DNA from: Undaria pinnatifida
Taxonomy: Eukaryota; Sar; Phaeophyceae; Laminariales; Alariaceae
Direction of reading: 5' to 3'
Length of the DNA: 64,000 nt
Assembly: GCA_012845835.1 (NCBI GenBank)
Contig: JABAKD010000012.1
Span: 13,578,195-13,642,194, forward strand
The notes under the pieces are model-generated. The model made no database searches. It worked only from the letters and a program-made list of their open reading frames with translations, and was not told where the DNA came from. Positions within the stretch are counted from its first letter, which is position 1. Each line of letters opens with the position of its first letter. This document shows positions 34,078 through 44,700 of this stretch, piece after piece. Made by a program: the position numbers and the translations under genes.

Positions 34078-34362
34078 ATCTGCGTGGCGTATACCGGCGC
34101 CCGCGGTGGTCCGATAGGAAGCCGCGTAACTGTTGAGGTTGTGGTCGTAGGTTCGAATCTCACTTGGGACTCTTGGTTACCAATCGACAGGCCGAAAGCG
34201 CGAGAGCGTGAGTTGGCGAAATTCAATTCCAATCGACGAGCATAAAAAGCTGAAAAGTGGGAATAACCCTACCAGGTATGCGCGATAAAAATGAAGGCAT
34301 GTACCGGGGGGAGGGAGGGGAGAAGGGAAGATAACTGTGACCATGGCCTTGTCCAGAAGGTC
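34078..34362 (+). mobile_element. tRNA-derived SINE E (copy 1)
   Basis: The 5' part resembles a tRNA: a weak box A around GGAAGCCGCGTAACTGTTGA, then box B in GTAGGTTCGAATCTCAC. The body follows: AAAGCGCGAGAGCGTGAGTT, AATCGACGAGCATAAAAAGC, TGAAAAGTGGGAAT, GCGATAAAAATGAAGGCATG, a G-rich segment, and GTGACCATGGCCTTGTCCAG. The body recurs at 14970-15122, 26813-26935 (minus), 38395-38716 and as a scrap at 23685. No poly-A tail is evident. Confidence 0.7.
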
Positions 34363-34564
34363 GCTGAGGGTAAAACCTCTTATGAGCTGAGCTGGAGAGT
34401 AAAATAGTGATCAAAACCAAAACAAAAATAAACAATTAGATCAGGGGTAAGGGGGTGATTGAATCGATTCTATCCGTGAAAGAGGATTCACCTCGTCCGT
34501 AGGAGTCACTCCGTCCGTATACACACGGTGCCGGTTGAGAGCCGGATGATTGGCATGATTTGAG

Positions 34565-34700
34565 TTATGATAGCACATGTTGCCTGGGTTGGATCTGTAG
34601 CTACACAGATCCTGCACAACACGAAATCGCAACGACAGCTATATGATATACTGTAGATGATCTGCATGATCTATACGGTCTAGATGGCGATCTGTCAGAT
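34565..34700. repeat. Repeat G: GATC-rich palindromic sequence (copy 1)
   Basis: GATCTGTAGCTACACAGATC is itself an inverted repeat. Related AGATCATGCAGATC-type words occur at 37840-37925, 42440-42650 and 52400-52830. Confidence 0.5.
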
Positions 34701-34904
34701 GCGTTAAAACTTAGTAACTTTGCCGTGTGTCGAGACAAGATGTGTGTCTGCCGGCAGATGATCCATGTTCACATTCGTTCCGCATCTGACGCATTGTGGT
34801 ATGATATCTGTTTCGCACGCGCTGAGAAGGAGGCGAGCCTGGGACGAACGTCGACATGGTTTCGTTGGCATCTCATGGCTTGTTTATTTGACACTGACAT
34901 TGCC

Positions 34905-35290
34905 AGTCGATACCATCGTTTTTGATACCATCGTTTGATGCCATCTTGTTGGTACGACCATCGCTTTGATACCAACATTTGGTACCATCCAGATCGTTTT
35001 ATACCATCGTTTGATATCGTATTTGTTGCCATTCAGATCGTTTGATACCATCGGTTGATAGCGTCGTATGTTCACCGGGTATACTTTGGCGATGTGTTTA
35101 TGTGAGAACAACCGCCGTATGATACCGTCGCTTGGTTCAATCTTTGATACCATCGTTTGACAGCACGGTTTGATGTCGTTTGATACCATCGTTTATGTAT
35201 TCCACGTTTAACACCACCCGTTGATCCCGTTTGTGATACCGTTGTGTGATACCATCGGTTGGTTCCATCGTTTTTGCTCGATAGCATCGG
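34905..35290. repeat. GATACCATCG satellite, left block
   Basis: Degenerate monomers of about 15-17 bases of the type GATACCATCGTTT / GATACCATCGGTT. The minus strand stays open in places and reads NDGIKRWYQ-type peptides, which are the monomer translated. The right block continues at 36569. Confidence 0.85.
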
Positions 35291-35296
35291 TTATTA

Positions 35297-36568
35297 TAGT
35301 TAGGGCTGTGAGTTGGCACGACTTGAGTCGCCGACTAGTTATTAGTCAGACTAACAGTCAGTCGTGGAACGGAGGTGCCGACTTTCCGACTTATTGGGTT
35401 TCCTTAACTGTAGAAAGGCTGTGTTAATGCGGGGTACAGCTTTTAACGTGAATTGCTGCGGGCTGCGGATACCCCTCACATGCCCTGTGACACTGCAGCG
35501 CACAGCGGGAGATCCACACACGCGCATACATGGCGGAACCGCCCATCTCTCTCGACGGTGCCGACGGCGTCAGCCCTGGCGCACCCAATGCCAACGCTGA
35601 GGGCGGAGATCCCGTCGACGACGTTGTGGCTATTATCGGCCCGCGGACGACCTTGGCGAGTGCTCGCGACCAAGAAACGTTACCTCAAGGAAGCGCTCCC
35701 TGGCATAGCCGTGTGCAAGCTTTGCGAGACGAACGGTGATTTCGCCGATGCCTAGGTTAGGTTCAGGTCCCCTACCCATTTGAGGCAGCATCTAGGCATG
35801 AAGTGGAAAGGGCATCGCGAGGCCCCGAAAAAACATGAGGCGCGTGGAGCGAGTAGCAAAGGCGGAAGCAGTGGCAGGGCCTCGAGCGAGAAGGGTGCGG
35901 GGAGCATCATTGCCTACATGAACGGCGTCAAGCCATTCACGAGCAAGATGGTTCGGTTCATCATCGACAACTCTAATAATCGATGGTTCAGGACCCATTT
36001 CGCGCAAGGTTGGGAGAGACAATAATGAACGAATAAGATCACGGAGGGATGCGAGGCCTTTCTTCTGGGGATAACTTTGCACCGCTATCTTGGTGATGAG
36101 TTTTTCGCTTCTTTCGCTTTTTCGATCGTATCCCCACCAGATAGTATTGCGACTCGAACAATTGCTGTCACGTTCCTCTAGTTCGGGGTAGATTTACCTG
36201 GTACGTGCGTTGTGCTTCTCGTTTTTGTGCATTCCTTGTTTAAACTGAAGCTTTTTTGTTTTTCGTTTGAAACTTATGTGAATCTAGTAAAAAAAAATCG
36301 CTTTTCTTGCGCAAAATAAAGCCAAAGAGCGTTTTTCACCCGGAGGCGCCTCCGGCGAGCCCTCCGGGGGCGCCTCCAGCGGGGCCCTCTCGACCAGGGG
36401 GGAGGGGGGGGGGGGGGGGGGGGGTTGGCTCGCTTCGCTCGCCTGACTTTAGTCGGCAAGTCGGCTGGCTTAGCCAGCCGCTAGCCTACTTGCCGAGTAA
36501 AGTCAGCTAGTCGGTCGCCGACTAGCGACTAGCTATAAGTCGTGAAATGAAACCGATTCACAGCCCTA
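35297..36568. mobile_element. hAT-like element inserted in the satellite
   Basis: The left end TAGGGCTGTGA (35301) and right end TCACAGCCCTA (to 36568) are inverted repeats with the CAGGGCTG-type tip common in hAT elements. GTTATTA occurs at 35290-35296 and at 36569-36575, an imperfect target duplication (hAT elements make 8 bases). A palindromic subterminal stretch (GTCGGCTGGCTTAGCCAGCC) lies at 36458-36485. The internal gene is a BED-finger fragment only; the catalytic part is missing, so the copy is non-autonomous. Confidence 0.7.
35530..36025 (+). pseudogene. BED-type zinc finger fragment of a hAT transposase
   Basis: A start at 35530 reads MAEPPISLDGADG and, near 35640, must shift frame to continue RGRPWRVLATKK and LPGIAVCKLCETNGDFADA. 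An in-frame TAG at 35753-35755 follows, then the same frame resumes with THLRQHLGMKWKGH, a basic Ser/Gly linker, and IIAYMNGVKPFTSKM up to TAA at 36023. C-x2-C plus H-x(several)-H across the stop is the BED finger pattern. One frameshift and one nonsense codon make it a pseudogene. Confidence 0.6.
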
Positions 36569-37745
36569 GTTATTACCGTCGTTCGACACTATCATTGATA
36601 CTGTCGGTTGAATAATATTTTGTTGTGATCGTGTGATATGTTGGCTTGATAGCATCGTTTGGTACCATCGGTTGATGTATACCGTTGTTTGATGCCGTGG
36701 TTTGCCCACCGTTTGATACCATCGCTTCGTACCGTTGCTCGATACCGTCGCGTTACCGTGGGTCGACACCATCTTTGATCCCGTCGGTTGATGTCCTCGT
36801 TTGACGTAATCTTTTGGTACCAGGGGTTGATGCATACCGTCGTTGTACACCATCGGTTTTCGCCATCGTTTTAACACCATCGTTTGTCACCATTGTTCGA
36901 TACCACCGGTTGATACCGTCGTTTGATACCATCGTTTGATACCATCGATTGATACCATCGATTGACGTATAACGTTAACATCATCGGTTGGTATTACTCA
37001 TGTCGTTTCATACCGTCGTTTTACACCATCTAATGATACCATCGTTTTATGCCGTCGTTTGAGACCATGGGTTGATTCCATCGGTTGATATCGTCGCCGT
37101 TTGACACCATCGATTGCTACGATCGTTTAATACCATCGTTGAATACCATCGGTTGATACCATGATATTGTACGCTCGTTTTATACCATCGGTTGAGGCCA
37201 CCATTTGATGCCGTCGGTTGACGCCGTCGTTTGATTCCATCGGCTGATACCATCGATTGATGCCGTCTTTGATACCGTCGTTTGAGCATCGTTTGGTATC
37301 ATCGGTTGATGCATGCCGTCTTTTTTTGGCGTCGTTTGATACCATCGGTTGACAGCATCATCGGTAGATAGCATCCTTTTATCTAACCTATTGATACCAG
37401 TGGTTGATGCCATCGGTTGAAGCCGTCGTTTTTAATACAATCGGTTGATACCGTCGTTTGATTCATTGGTGGATACAATCGGTTGATACCCTCGTTTGGT
37501 GCCGTCGGTTGATACCATCGTTTGATACCATCGGTCACGACGACCTTTTCGTATCGGGTAACGCCGTCGTTTGATACCGTCTTTTGATACCGTCGTTTGA
37601 TACCGTCGTTTGATAAACGGGTCATTTCCATTGTTTGATACCATCGCTTGATGCCACCGGTTGTTCCGATCGGTTGATTCCGTCGTTTCACAGCACCGTT
37701 TAGCACCATCGGTTGATACCTTTGGCTGATACCAGCGGGGATACG
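36569..37745. repeat. GATACCATCG satellite, right block
   Basis: Continuation of the array interrupted by the hAT-like element, with monomers such as GATACCATCGGTTGATACCG. A G-run lies just left, inside the element (36401-36424). Confidence 0.85.
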
Positions 37746-37924
37746 TATGCATAGCACCCCCGACAACGATGTTGCGTTTCTGGTGCTGTGCGGGTTCTTC
37801 AAGCGCGCAACCTGTATCGGCATCTATCGAGTACAGACCCAACCCAGGAAACGTGTGCTATTAATAGATCATGCAGATCGCACGGCACCCACGGTGTAAC
37901 ATGAGCTGGACCATACAGATCTTC

Positions 37925-38130
37925 CCTTAAATATACATTATAAAAATTAAAATACACTCCAGCTGTGAGGTCGAATATTTTGTCGAAACTCATCTTTGCA
38001 AGCCGTGTGTGATACTCCGATCGCGCGTATTACGGGTTGTGTGTCCTCATTAAGGATATAGGTCGGCGACTCCCCTTGCAACTACAGTGTAGCTATCAGG
38101 GTCAACAGGGTGATGTTAGGCAGTCATATT
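37925..38130 (+). repeat. Repeat D (copy 3), next to repeat G
   Basis: AAAATACACTCCAGCTGTGA, CGAAACTCATCTTTGCAAGC, ATAGGTCGGCGACTCCCCTT, GGGTCAACAGGGTGATGTTA: closest to copy 1 at 7050. The sequence at 37840-37924 has the repeat G words AGATCATGCAGATCG and CCATACAGATC. Confidence 0.65.
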
Positions 38131-38394
38131 TATGTCATCGAGTAGGGGTCAGTGATCTGCCCTAGGGGTGGACATATTTTACCGCTGCAAAAAAAGAATC
38201 CTGTTCTAATTCCAGCTTGTTTGTCCCCCAAAAATGTGTGCAGTTCTTGAAGGTGAAAAAAAAGAAACCCTTCAAATATGACCCGCCCTATTTACCAGTA
38301 CATTGTCCCCTAAACGTGTATGCATTGCAGTTTTCAGCCGGTACAGATGAAGACAAGGCAGCATGCGATATCTGGCATGTACGGTGTATGTATA

Positions 38395-38716
38395 GCGTTG
38401 ACTGTGGGTCAGTGGTAGGCTGTCACCCTTGCTGGTGGGTGCGCCGTGGCTCGAATCTCGGTTGGTGCGTTGTGTAATAAGCCTAGAGATTTTTCTCGGT
38501 CTTGTATGAATACGCCGCCGAAAGCGCATGGGCGTGAATTATTAACTAGTTCGATGAAAATCGGCGAGCAGTGGGAATGCCGAACCCGCTTTTTTTCGCC
38601 CATGGCCTAGGAATACTGGCAAAGTGTTGTCATAGCCCATACCTCTGCGCGATAAGAAAGGCACGTTCCGGGGGAAGTAAGGGACGACACCTGTGACCAC
38701 AGCTTGTCCAGAAGAT
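38395..38716 (+). mobile_element. tRNA-derived SINE E (copy 2)
   Basis: Box A-like GTCAGTGGTAGGCTG (38408) and box B-like GTGGCTCGAATCTCGG (38446), then the body: AAAGCGCATGGGCGTGAATT, GGCGAGCAGTGGGAATGCCG, GCGCGATAAGAAAGGCACG, GGGGGAAGTAAGGGACGACA, GTGACCACAGCTTGTCCAG. It has a ~30-base insertion around 38590-38625 relative to copy 1. Confidence 0.7.
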
Positions 38717-39470
38717 GGAAAATATATGTGAGATACATGGGTGTTTGTACGTGGCACCTGTTGCCAGTATGAAACAGCCGCAAAACCCGCTCAGTAAGCA
38801 TTCCACCCACCGACATTCAACTACTACTGATACTGCTGTTCTTGTAGGCATACCCGGCGTCTTATGATGTGTCTTTTCATATATACCTGGTGCTCTGCAG
38901 ACAAAAAACGTTATATCGAGCAACCAGGAAGGACTATCAGCTCGAGCATCGGAACGTAGGGTCCGCCTTCCACCTCTTCCCCCGCCTACCGGTACGAACG
39001 TACGATTTTTTTTTGTATATCCAGAGCCCAAAGGTTGAGTCTTCCCTCCGCCCAACCCTCGTATACCCCTCCTCCCTACCTCTCTATTAAGACTATTTTA
39101 CCTGACGTACTTGTACCTGGTATAAAATATATGGTACAGTAGTGGTGGCCCCTATTTGTAAGTGCGCCTTGCCAGATGAAGCTACCCGCGCGAAGGTGAC
39201 ATCCCGCAGTATCTCAAGATAACGCGGTCCTCTGTAGGGCAAGGCTGAGACAAGCATATTCCACCGCCTTAAACTGAGGCCCATGCTCTGAAGGATACAC
39301 TATTCATCATGCGCGACCACGATTGCAATTTTTGACCGTTAGATAGGGCTGTGTGTTACCGAATGACTCAAGATGACACCCCCCCCCGTTAGAGAGCTTT
39401 CCCTAGACTGTTTTCTCCGTGGCAAGGGGAGAAAAACGACGAAAATGGTTGCTTTGGAAAATTTGTCTTT
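38717..39470. other. No gene; possible solo hAT end
   Basis: TAGGGCTGTGTG at 39345 matches the hAT-like left terminus at 35301, but no partner right end was found. Confidence 0.4.
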
Positions 39471-39471
39471 T

Positions 39472-39611
39472 CGTAGACGGGCCGGTCGGCGTTTACGCTC
39501 TCCTCTTTGTCGAGAAAAACAGCTTGGGTTGCTTCGGAGAGGTGTGGTCTTTCCGTAGACGGGTCGGTCGGCGTTTGAGCTCTCCTCTTTGTCGAGAATA
39601 TCAGCTTGGAA
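39472..39611 (+). repeat. 82-bp tandem duplication
   Basis: CGTAGACGGGCCGGTCGGCG at 39472 and CGTAGACGGGTCGGTCGGCG at 39554 begin units that share CTCTCCTCTTTGTCGAGAA and CAGCTTGG. Confidence 0.8.
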
Positions 39612-39699
39612 AATTCGTCCGAGGGTGTGTCATGTGGCGCGTTTTGCGGTATCACTTTGCCATTCGCACTTTTACGTAAGGTACTGACTGAAACGCTCG

Positions 39700-40300
39700 T
39701 GACCGCCATTGTCCGCTGGTCCCGATTGCGTGCAACCCGCAGAGCATGAGGTGACAAGCAATCACCACCGCACTAAACGGGGGCCCCGCACTGCTTGGTA
39801 CCGCACCAAAGGCGGGACCACGAGTGTACTGTATTACCGTTCGCCGTTCGTGCTTTTTGCGTGAGGTGCACTAACAGGTGCCGCATTAAAGCGGGACTCC
39901 ATGACATTTTGTGTGTTGAATCTTTCGTCATGCGCATTTTTTAGCTATGGTACTGGTTGAGAAATTCTCGTGGCCGTCGTTGTCCCGCAATCCCTCTGCT
40001 ACAACCCCGCAGAGGACGAGGTCGTGACAAGCGACCATCACCACACTAAACTGGGTCCCCGTAGTACAGGGTGCTGCACTCATGCGGGAGTACGACTGCA
40101 TGTTTTTCCCTTTCGTCCTTGATTGTTTTTACGTGAGGTGCGTTAAAGGGTGCCGCAGTAAGGCGGGACCACGCTGCTGTATGTGAGTGCACATTGTGCA
40201 AAATATTTCGCTCTTTGCACTTTTTGCGTGAGGTGAAAAAACTCACGTCTATCGCACTGACGTTGGACCACACTGCTAGGTTTCACAGTTGGCCAAGTGT
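39700..40300. repeat. Repeat I: diverged units with GCGGGACCAC and GTGAGGTG words
   Basis: CCGCAGAGCATGAGGTGACA (39737) and CCGCAGAGGACGAGGTCGTG (40006) start two ~90-base units. TTTTTGCGTGAGGTGC recurs at 39854, 40128 and 40219. Related AGTGCGG words occur at 43140-43280 and 48640-48750. Confidence 0.55.
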
Positions 40301-41448
40301 TGTACTTCGTACTATTTACGTTATTTACTGCTGCTTGCAACGCTCATGACCTCCGTTGACGTCCCCTGCCCCCCCTCGCCTGCATGCAACCTGCAGCCTG
40401 CATCCTGCATCCTGATAAGAGCAAGCGGAGAAGGCCCGACGGAGGAGGTCGACAAGTGCGGAGGAAAGCCATAAAAAAACGACTGGAGCCGAAAAAGCGC
40501 CGACGGAATTCCAGCGGTAGTGACGGAAAGTCAGAAGACACTGACGGGGCCAGGGTGGTTCTTACTGGGTTTTAGAGGAAGTGGATCGCGGGAGATGGTG
40601 CTGGAAACCCTCTGAAAGTGGACCAGTGTGCGTAGACAAAAGGGGTTACTACGAAAAGCTTGCGGCGTCGGCGTTGGCGCGGACGTCAACGAAGAATCTC
40701 CGATAGTCGAATCTTTAGATTCCACTCTTGAGATTCAAATCTCAAGATTCGGATCTCGGATTCGGATTGCTTGGTCTCCAACCGGCGCGCGCCGAACGAC
40801 TGCTACTACTCGTAAAAGACCCGCTGTGCTTTGCTTTTTGCTTGGGCTGCTTGTCCAGCGTTTTTGTTGTTTCGCGCCAAAGGTTGGCGACGCGCAATAT
40901 CTGCCTACGTCCGGCAAACCAAATTCAGCACGCCGTGCGGGTTTTCATTGAGAAAGAGGCTGGTTCTGACCCCGAGTCAGACGAGCACAAGCACCCGGGC
41001 GACAGCAACGCCCATCCATATATCTGCGCCAGGCAGCAACCGAGAAAAATTCGCGGCATATCACAGCAGACGGCTTTCAAAGCGGAATTGGAGGAGGAGG
41101 CGTTTTTTTAGCCTGCAAGAGGGAGAACAAGTGCAGGGGTGGCTTCGCTCAGTCCCATTCACCGACAGATTTTTATTAGCGAGGAGAGAGAAAGTGGGCC
41201 GGTTGCGTTCAGCGACGAATTTCCTTCTTCTCAAGGAGAGATAACGTGGGCTCGGAATAGTTGGGAGAAATAGGGAAGCGAGAAGCAAGCACAAGCGAGA
41301 AACACAGGACAGACGAAAAAAACTCGACGTCGACGCTGCAGCAGCTGCCGCCGCGTTCCGTTTTTTTCTTTCTCGGCCGCTACGCAGCTCCTGCTAACGT
41401 TACCTCTACCACCACCTCCGCCGCCGCCGCTACCGGTGGCACTATCCC
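40301..41448 (+). promoter_or_regulatory. Upstream region of the CBM20-TPS gene
   Basis: This region should contain the promoter and 5' UTR of the gene starting at 41449. Open frames run through 40628-41244 in more than one frame but show no domain or start that joins to exon 1. A small direct/inverted cluster of AGATTC/GAATCT words lies at 40715-40765. No TATA box or initiator could be assigned. Confidence 0.3.
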
Positions 41449-41720
41449 ATGGCCATGGTGAGGCCACCGCCGGCGTACGAGCTGTCTTTCGGGGTGGAAG
41501 CGAAGTTGGGGCATGGGGAAGTGATCTACGTGTGCGGTTCATGCCCGTCCCTCGGCGCTAAGGACCCCTCCCGAGCCCTGAGGCTGGTGACGGACCCGTC
41601 GAGCTACCCGGTATGGAGCTCGGAACCGGTGCCCGTGCCTCTAGGGCAGAAGGTGACGTACCGGTACTGTATCGTCGCGGGGGGGAAGCTGAAGCGGTGG
41701 GAGGACATCGCTGTGGACAG
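41449..41720 (+). CDS. TPS exon 1: CBM20 starch-binding domain
   Basis: MAMVRPPPAYELSFGVEAKL opens directly into the first strand of CBM20. VCGSCPSLGAKDPSRAL matches the GSxxxLGxWDxxxAL motif, except that the site-1 Trp is Lys. WSSEPVPVPLG, YRYCIVAGGKLKRWED keeps the second Trp. The start Met at 41449 is followed by another Met two codons later; no signal peptide precedes the domain. The donor is AG|GTGAGG. Confidence 0.85.
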
Positions 41721-44700
41721 GTGAGGGGGGTCGAGTTGTATTGAGGCGTTTTTTAAAACGTTTTTCCTCGTGGTGTTTATGGTGTTTTGTTTTACGAGGA
41801 CCAAAGTTACGATTGGGGGGGTACCCCCCGGGGTTCACACACGTGAAGAGACATCGAAGTACTGCATACAACGGTCCCAAATGTTACCCCCCTGCCCTAG
41901 CCTGGGTCCGAGGATGTGTTTTCTCGTTCGTCGGTGGTATTTTTTATTTCGAAGGCGTTTTTTGATCAAGTTGACGTTTTGGGGGACGAACAGGGACTAG
42001 GAATCTACAATATACAGCTGTTGTTCAGAACGCAAACAAGCCGATCAAGAGAAGCTCGGTCTGGGTGCCAGGATGATAACAAGTTCCACGGCCTACCAGT
42101 AGTAGTCCCTTTGTAGTGCCGGTGTGTGCTTGCCGAAAATACCGGCAATATAGCGGCCACCGGCACTATAGCGGCCACCTGCACTACTCCGCGTACTGTC
42201 ACTAACGGTTCTTTCCATCTGTGCCCACCGATTTCACAGGCACGGTAGCGGACAACCGCCACTATTCAACCGGCATTAAAAGTACCACTACTGTTGTAGT
42301 ACAAACATGGTGTGGTCGGAAAACAAAGAAATCAACCAACAGAAACTCAGTCAACCAACAGAAACTCAGTCGGGGCTCCAGGACGGTATTTGTTGTAGCG
42401 AGGCCCTTTCATAGCGGGGGGCTCCCACAAGCGCACACGCCGAACAGGTCACGATCTAGATCACGACAGATCATGTAGATCATATATTAATAGATCGTGT
42501 ATCTATCGTCATGGTATGTTGTGCAGTATCTGCGTGGTACAGATCCGATCCTGGAAACGCGTGCTAGGGAACTCAGATCGTATGGCTCCCCCCGGATAAC
42601 ATGATGTGTTGGTCATGTAGATCATATGGACCAGGGACGTGTCTACTTTGAAAGGCATATACCATTTTTAGGGGACTGATCTGTTCGATGTGTGTTATAG
42701 TGCCGGTTGAATGGTGCCGCTGCTCTCTGTAGTGCCGGTAAAATCGCTTGGCACCATTGGAGCTGACTTGATGGTAATATTTTTCCCAATAGTGCCGTTG
42801 CCCTGAATGTTTTGGCCTGGTACCATTGGGAGCCCCCCACTACTGCTGCACCTTGTGTACAGACGTACGGACAGGTTTGGTGGAGGTGGAGGCAAAGGTT
42901 TAGACCATAATTATGGCCAGGTCTAAAAAGCAGGCCTTTTTCCTTCCCGCGTATATGTTGCTTGACGGCTGCGGCAGGACCTTGTGCTCGTGCCGTCTGC
43001 TCTCTATGCGGCAACGTGCGCTCGTCCTCCCTACCCACCCTTGCTTTGGGCACGGCCTACCCGGAACTAGATCACGCTTGTGAGACTTTTTATACTACAG
43101 TAGTTGTGGTCCTGGTACCCTATATAGTGCGGATGTCCCTTTTAGTACGGTGAAAATCACTTGTGGTGACCTTGCTCGTTGTACAGGGTACTGCTGTACT
43201 GGTCCATTCCGGGATAGTGCGGGGTCCCACTGTATTGCGGGTGTCGTCGTCTAGCAAGGCACCGCACTAATGAGGAACCAGAAGTGTGCATGTAGCCAAC
43301 CCATATTTTTCGCCAACCAAAAAAAATATATATATATACCAGGTACCCGATTAATATTTAATAGTGTGCACTAATATAGTACACTTTTGTGTTGTGTCTT
43401 TTTTTTTTGCTTTTTGTCGGTACAGTAGATGTTGCTTGCTGACGAGGCTGAGGGAGCCGGCGCATTTTTTGCCAACGTTTATATTTGAGCACTTTTGTGT
43501 TTCGTTGATGCTGTTGCAGCTGCAAGCGCGATGTCGTAAGCTCCTCGCCGCTGATGCAGCACGTACTGCATCACGACGACACTGATGTCATTCTGTAGTA
43601 TACGTTTATGCAATGCACCCGAGGTTTATTTTTTTACCGTTTTTTTTTGTGTTTTTCTACGGCGACATGTTATACCTGTGGGTACGGCTCTGTCCGGAAG
43701 CATGGTGTGTTCGACTGCTGCTGTACAAAGTACTGCTGCTGTGTCGCACAGCAGTCCGATACAGGGCTCCTGCTGTATGGTACGGTATACCGGGTGCCAG
43801 GTAGACGATACTACTATTAATATTAAATATGATCAAGTACGGTACGGTGTAGTCGCTACGATAACGTACTGCTGTACTGCATGGTACGGTATAGCAGGCA
43901 CAGTTTACGATTCTGCTGTACAATGCCGTAGTTTCATTGGACGAAATGCCAGGTGGGACAGGTGCCCAACCCTAAACCCTAAATCCCCAAATTTCAACCC
44001 TAATTTTTTCCGAAACCCTTACATTTATATCCCTAAATCCCTAAAATGTATCCCTATTTTTTTATTTACACCCCAAAGTTTTTATTTCATTTGTTTTTTC
44101 GGATCTTCTTAAGCTCCAGCACCTTTGTGTGACCACGGGCTCTAGATTTTTGACAAGAGTTAACGTGAGACAACATACAGTTTCGGCGTTTGTCCCTCTC
44201 CGTACGGGTTACCAGGTATACAGCATCAGTACAATATCAGTGCCCAGAATGATCACGGATGGAAATTGTCCCTTGGAAAACTTACCCTGTTTACACTGGC
44301 AACACCCAGAGTAGTCATTTGTCTTCTAAGAGTAATGCCGGTACATCTCTACAAATGCTCGACCGGAGTATCCCGCAGCTTGCAAAGATGGGTATTGACC
44401 CTTAAATTACAAAGATGGGTATCGACCCTTAAATTGATCGAACTCGCAGCTGACGTATTTGAAAGAAACCTTTTTATAGAATACAGTACAATAGGGTTAT
44501 ACCACAGTACTGCGCGACACCACCGTTAACAACGCGCCACGGCATTCAATACTTACGTTTTCGGCGTTGTTGTTTGTGATCCGTGTTTATAGTTGTTGTA
44601 CTTCCTCGCACCTGGTACCTGGTACCTGGCACTTGTATATACTGGAAGTATGTGGTGTTCGTCAAAAACTCACCGCAAGAACGAACAAGGGCAAAGTGTT

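Noticed and set aside
35756-35767. A tiny intron that would remove the stop in the BED-finger frame
   Set aside because: The GT...AG interval would be about 12 bases, too short to be spliced; a nonsense mutation in a dead transposon is simpler.
34884-37842. Minus-strand frames rich in NDGIKRWYQ peptides
   Set aside because: They are the GATACCATCG satellite translated; no start, domain or codon signal.
41231-41542. 103-codon minus-strand frame over TPS exon 1
   Set aside because: Shadow of the CBM20 exon and its upstream region.
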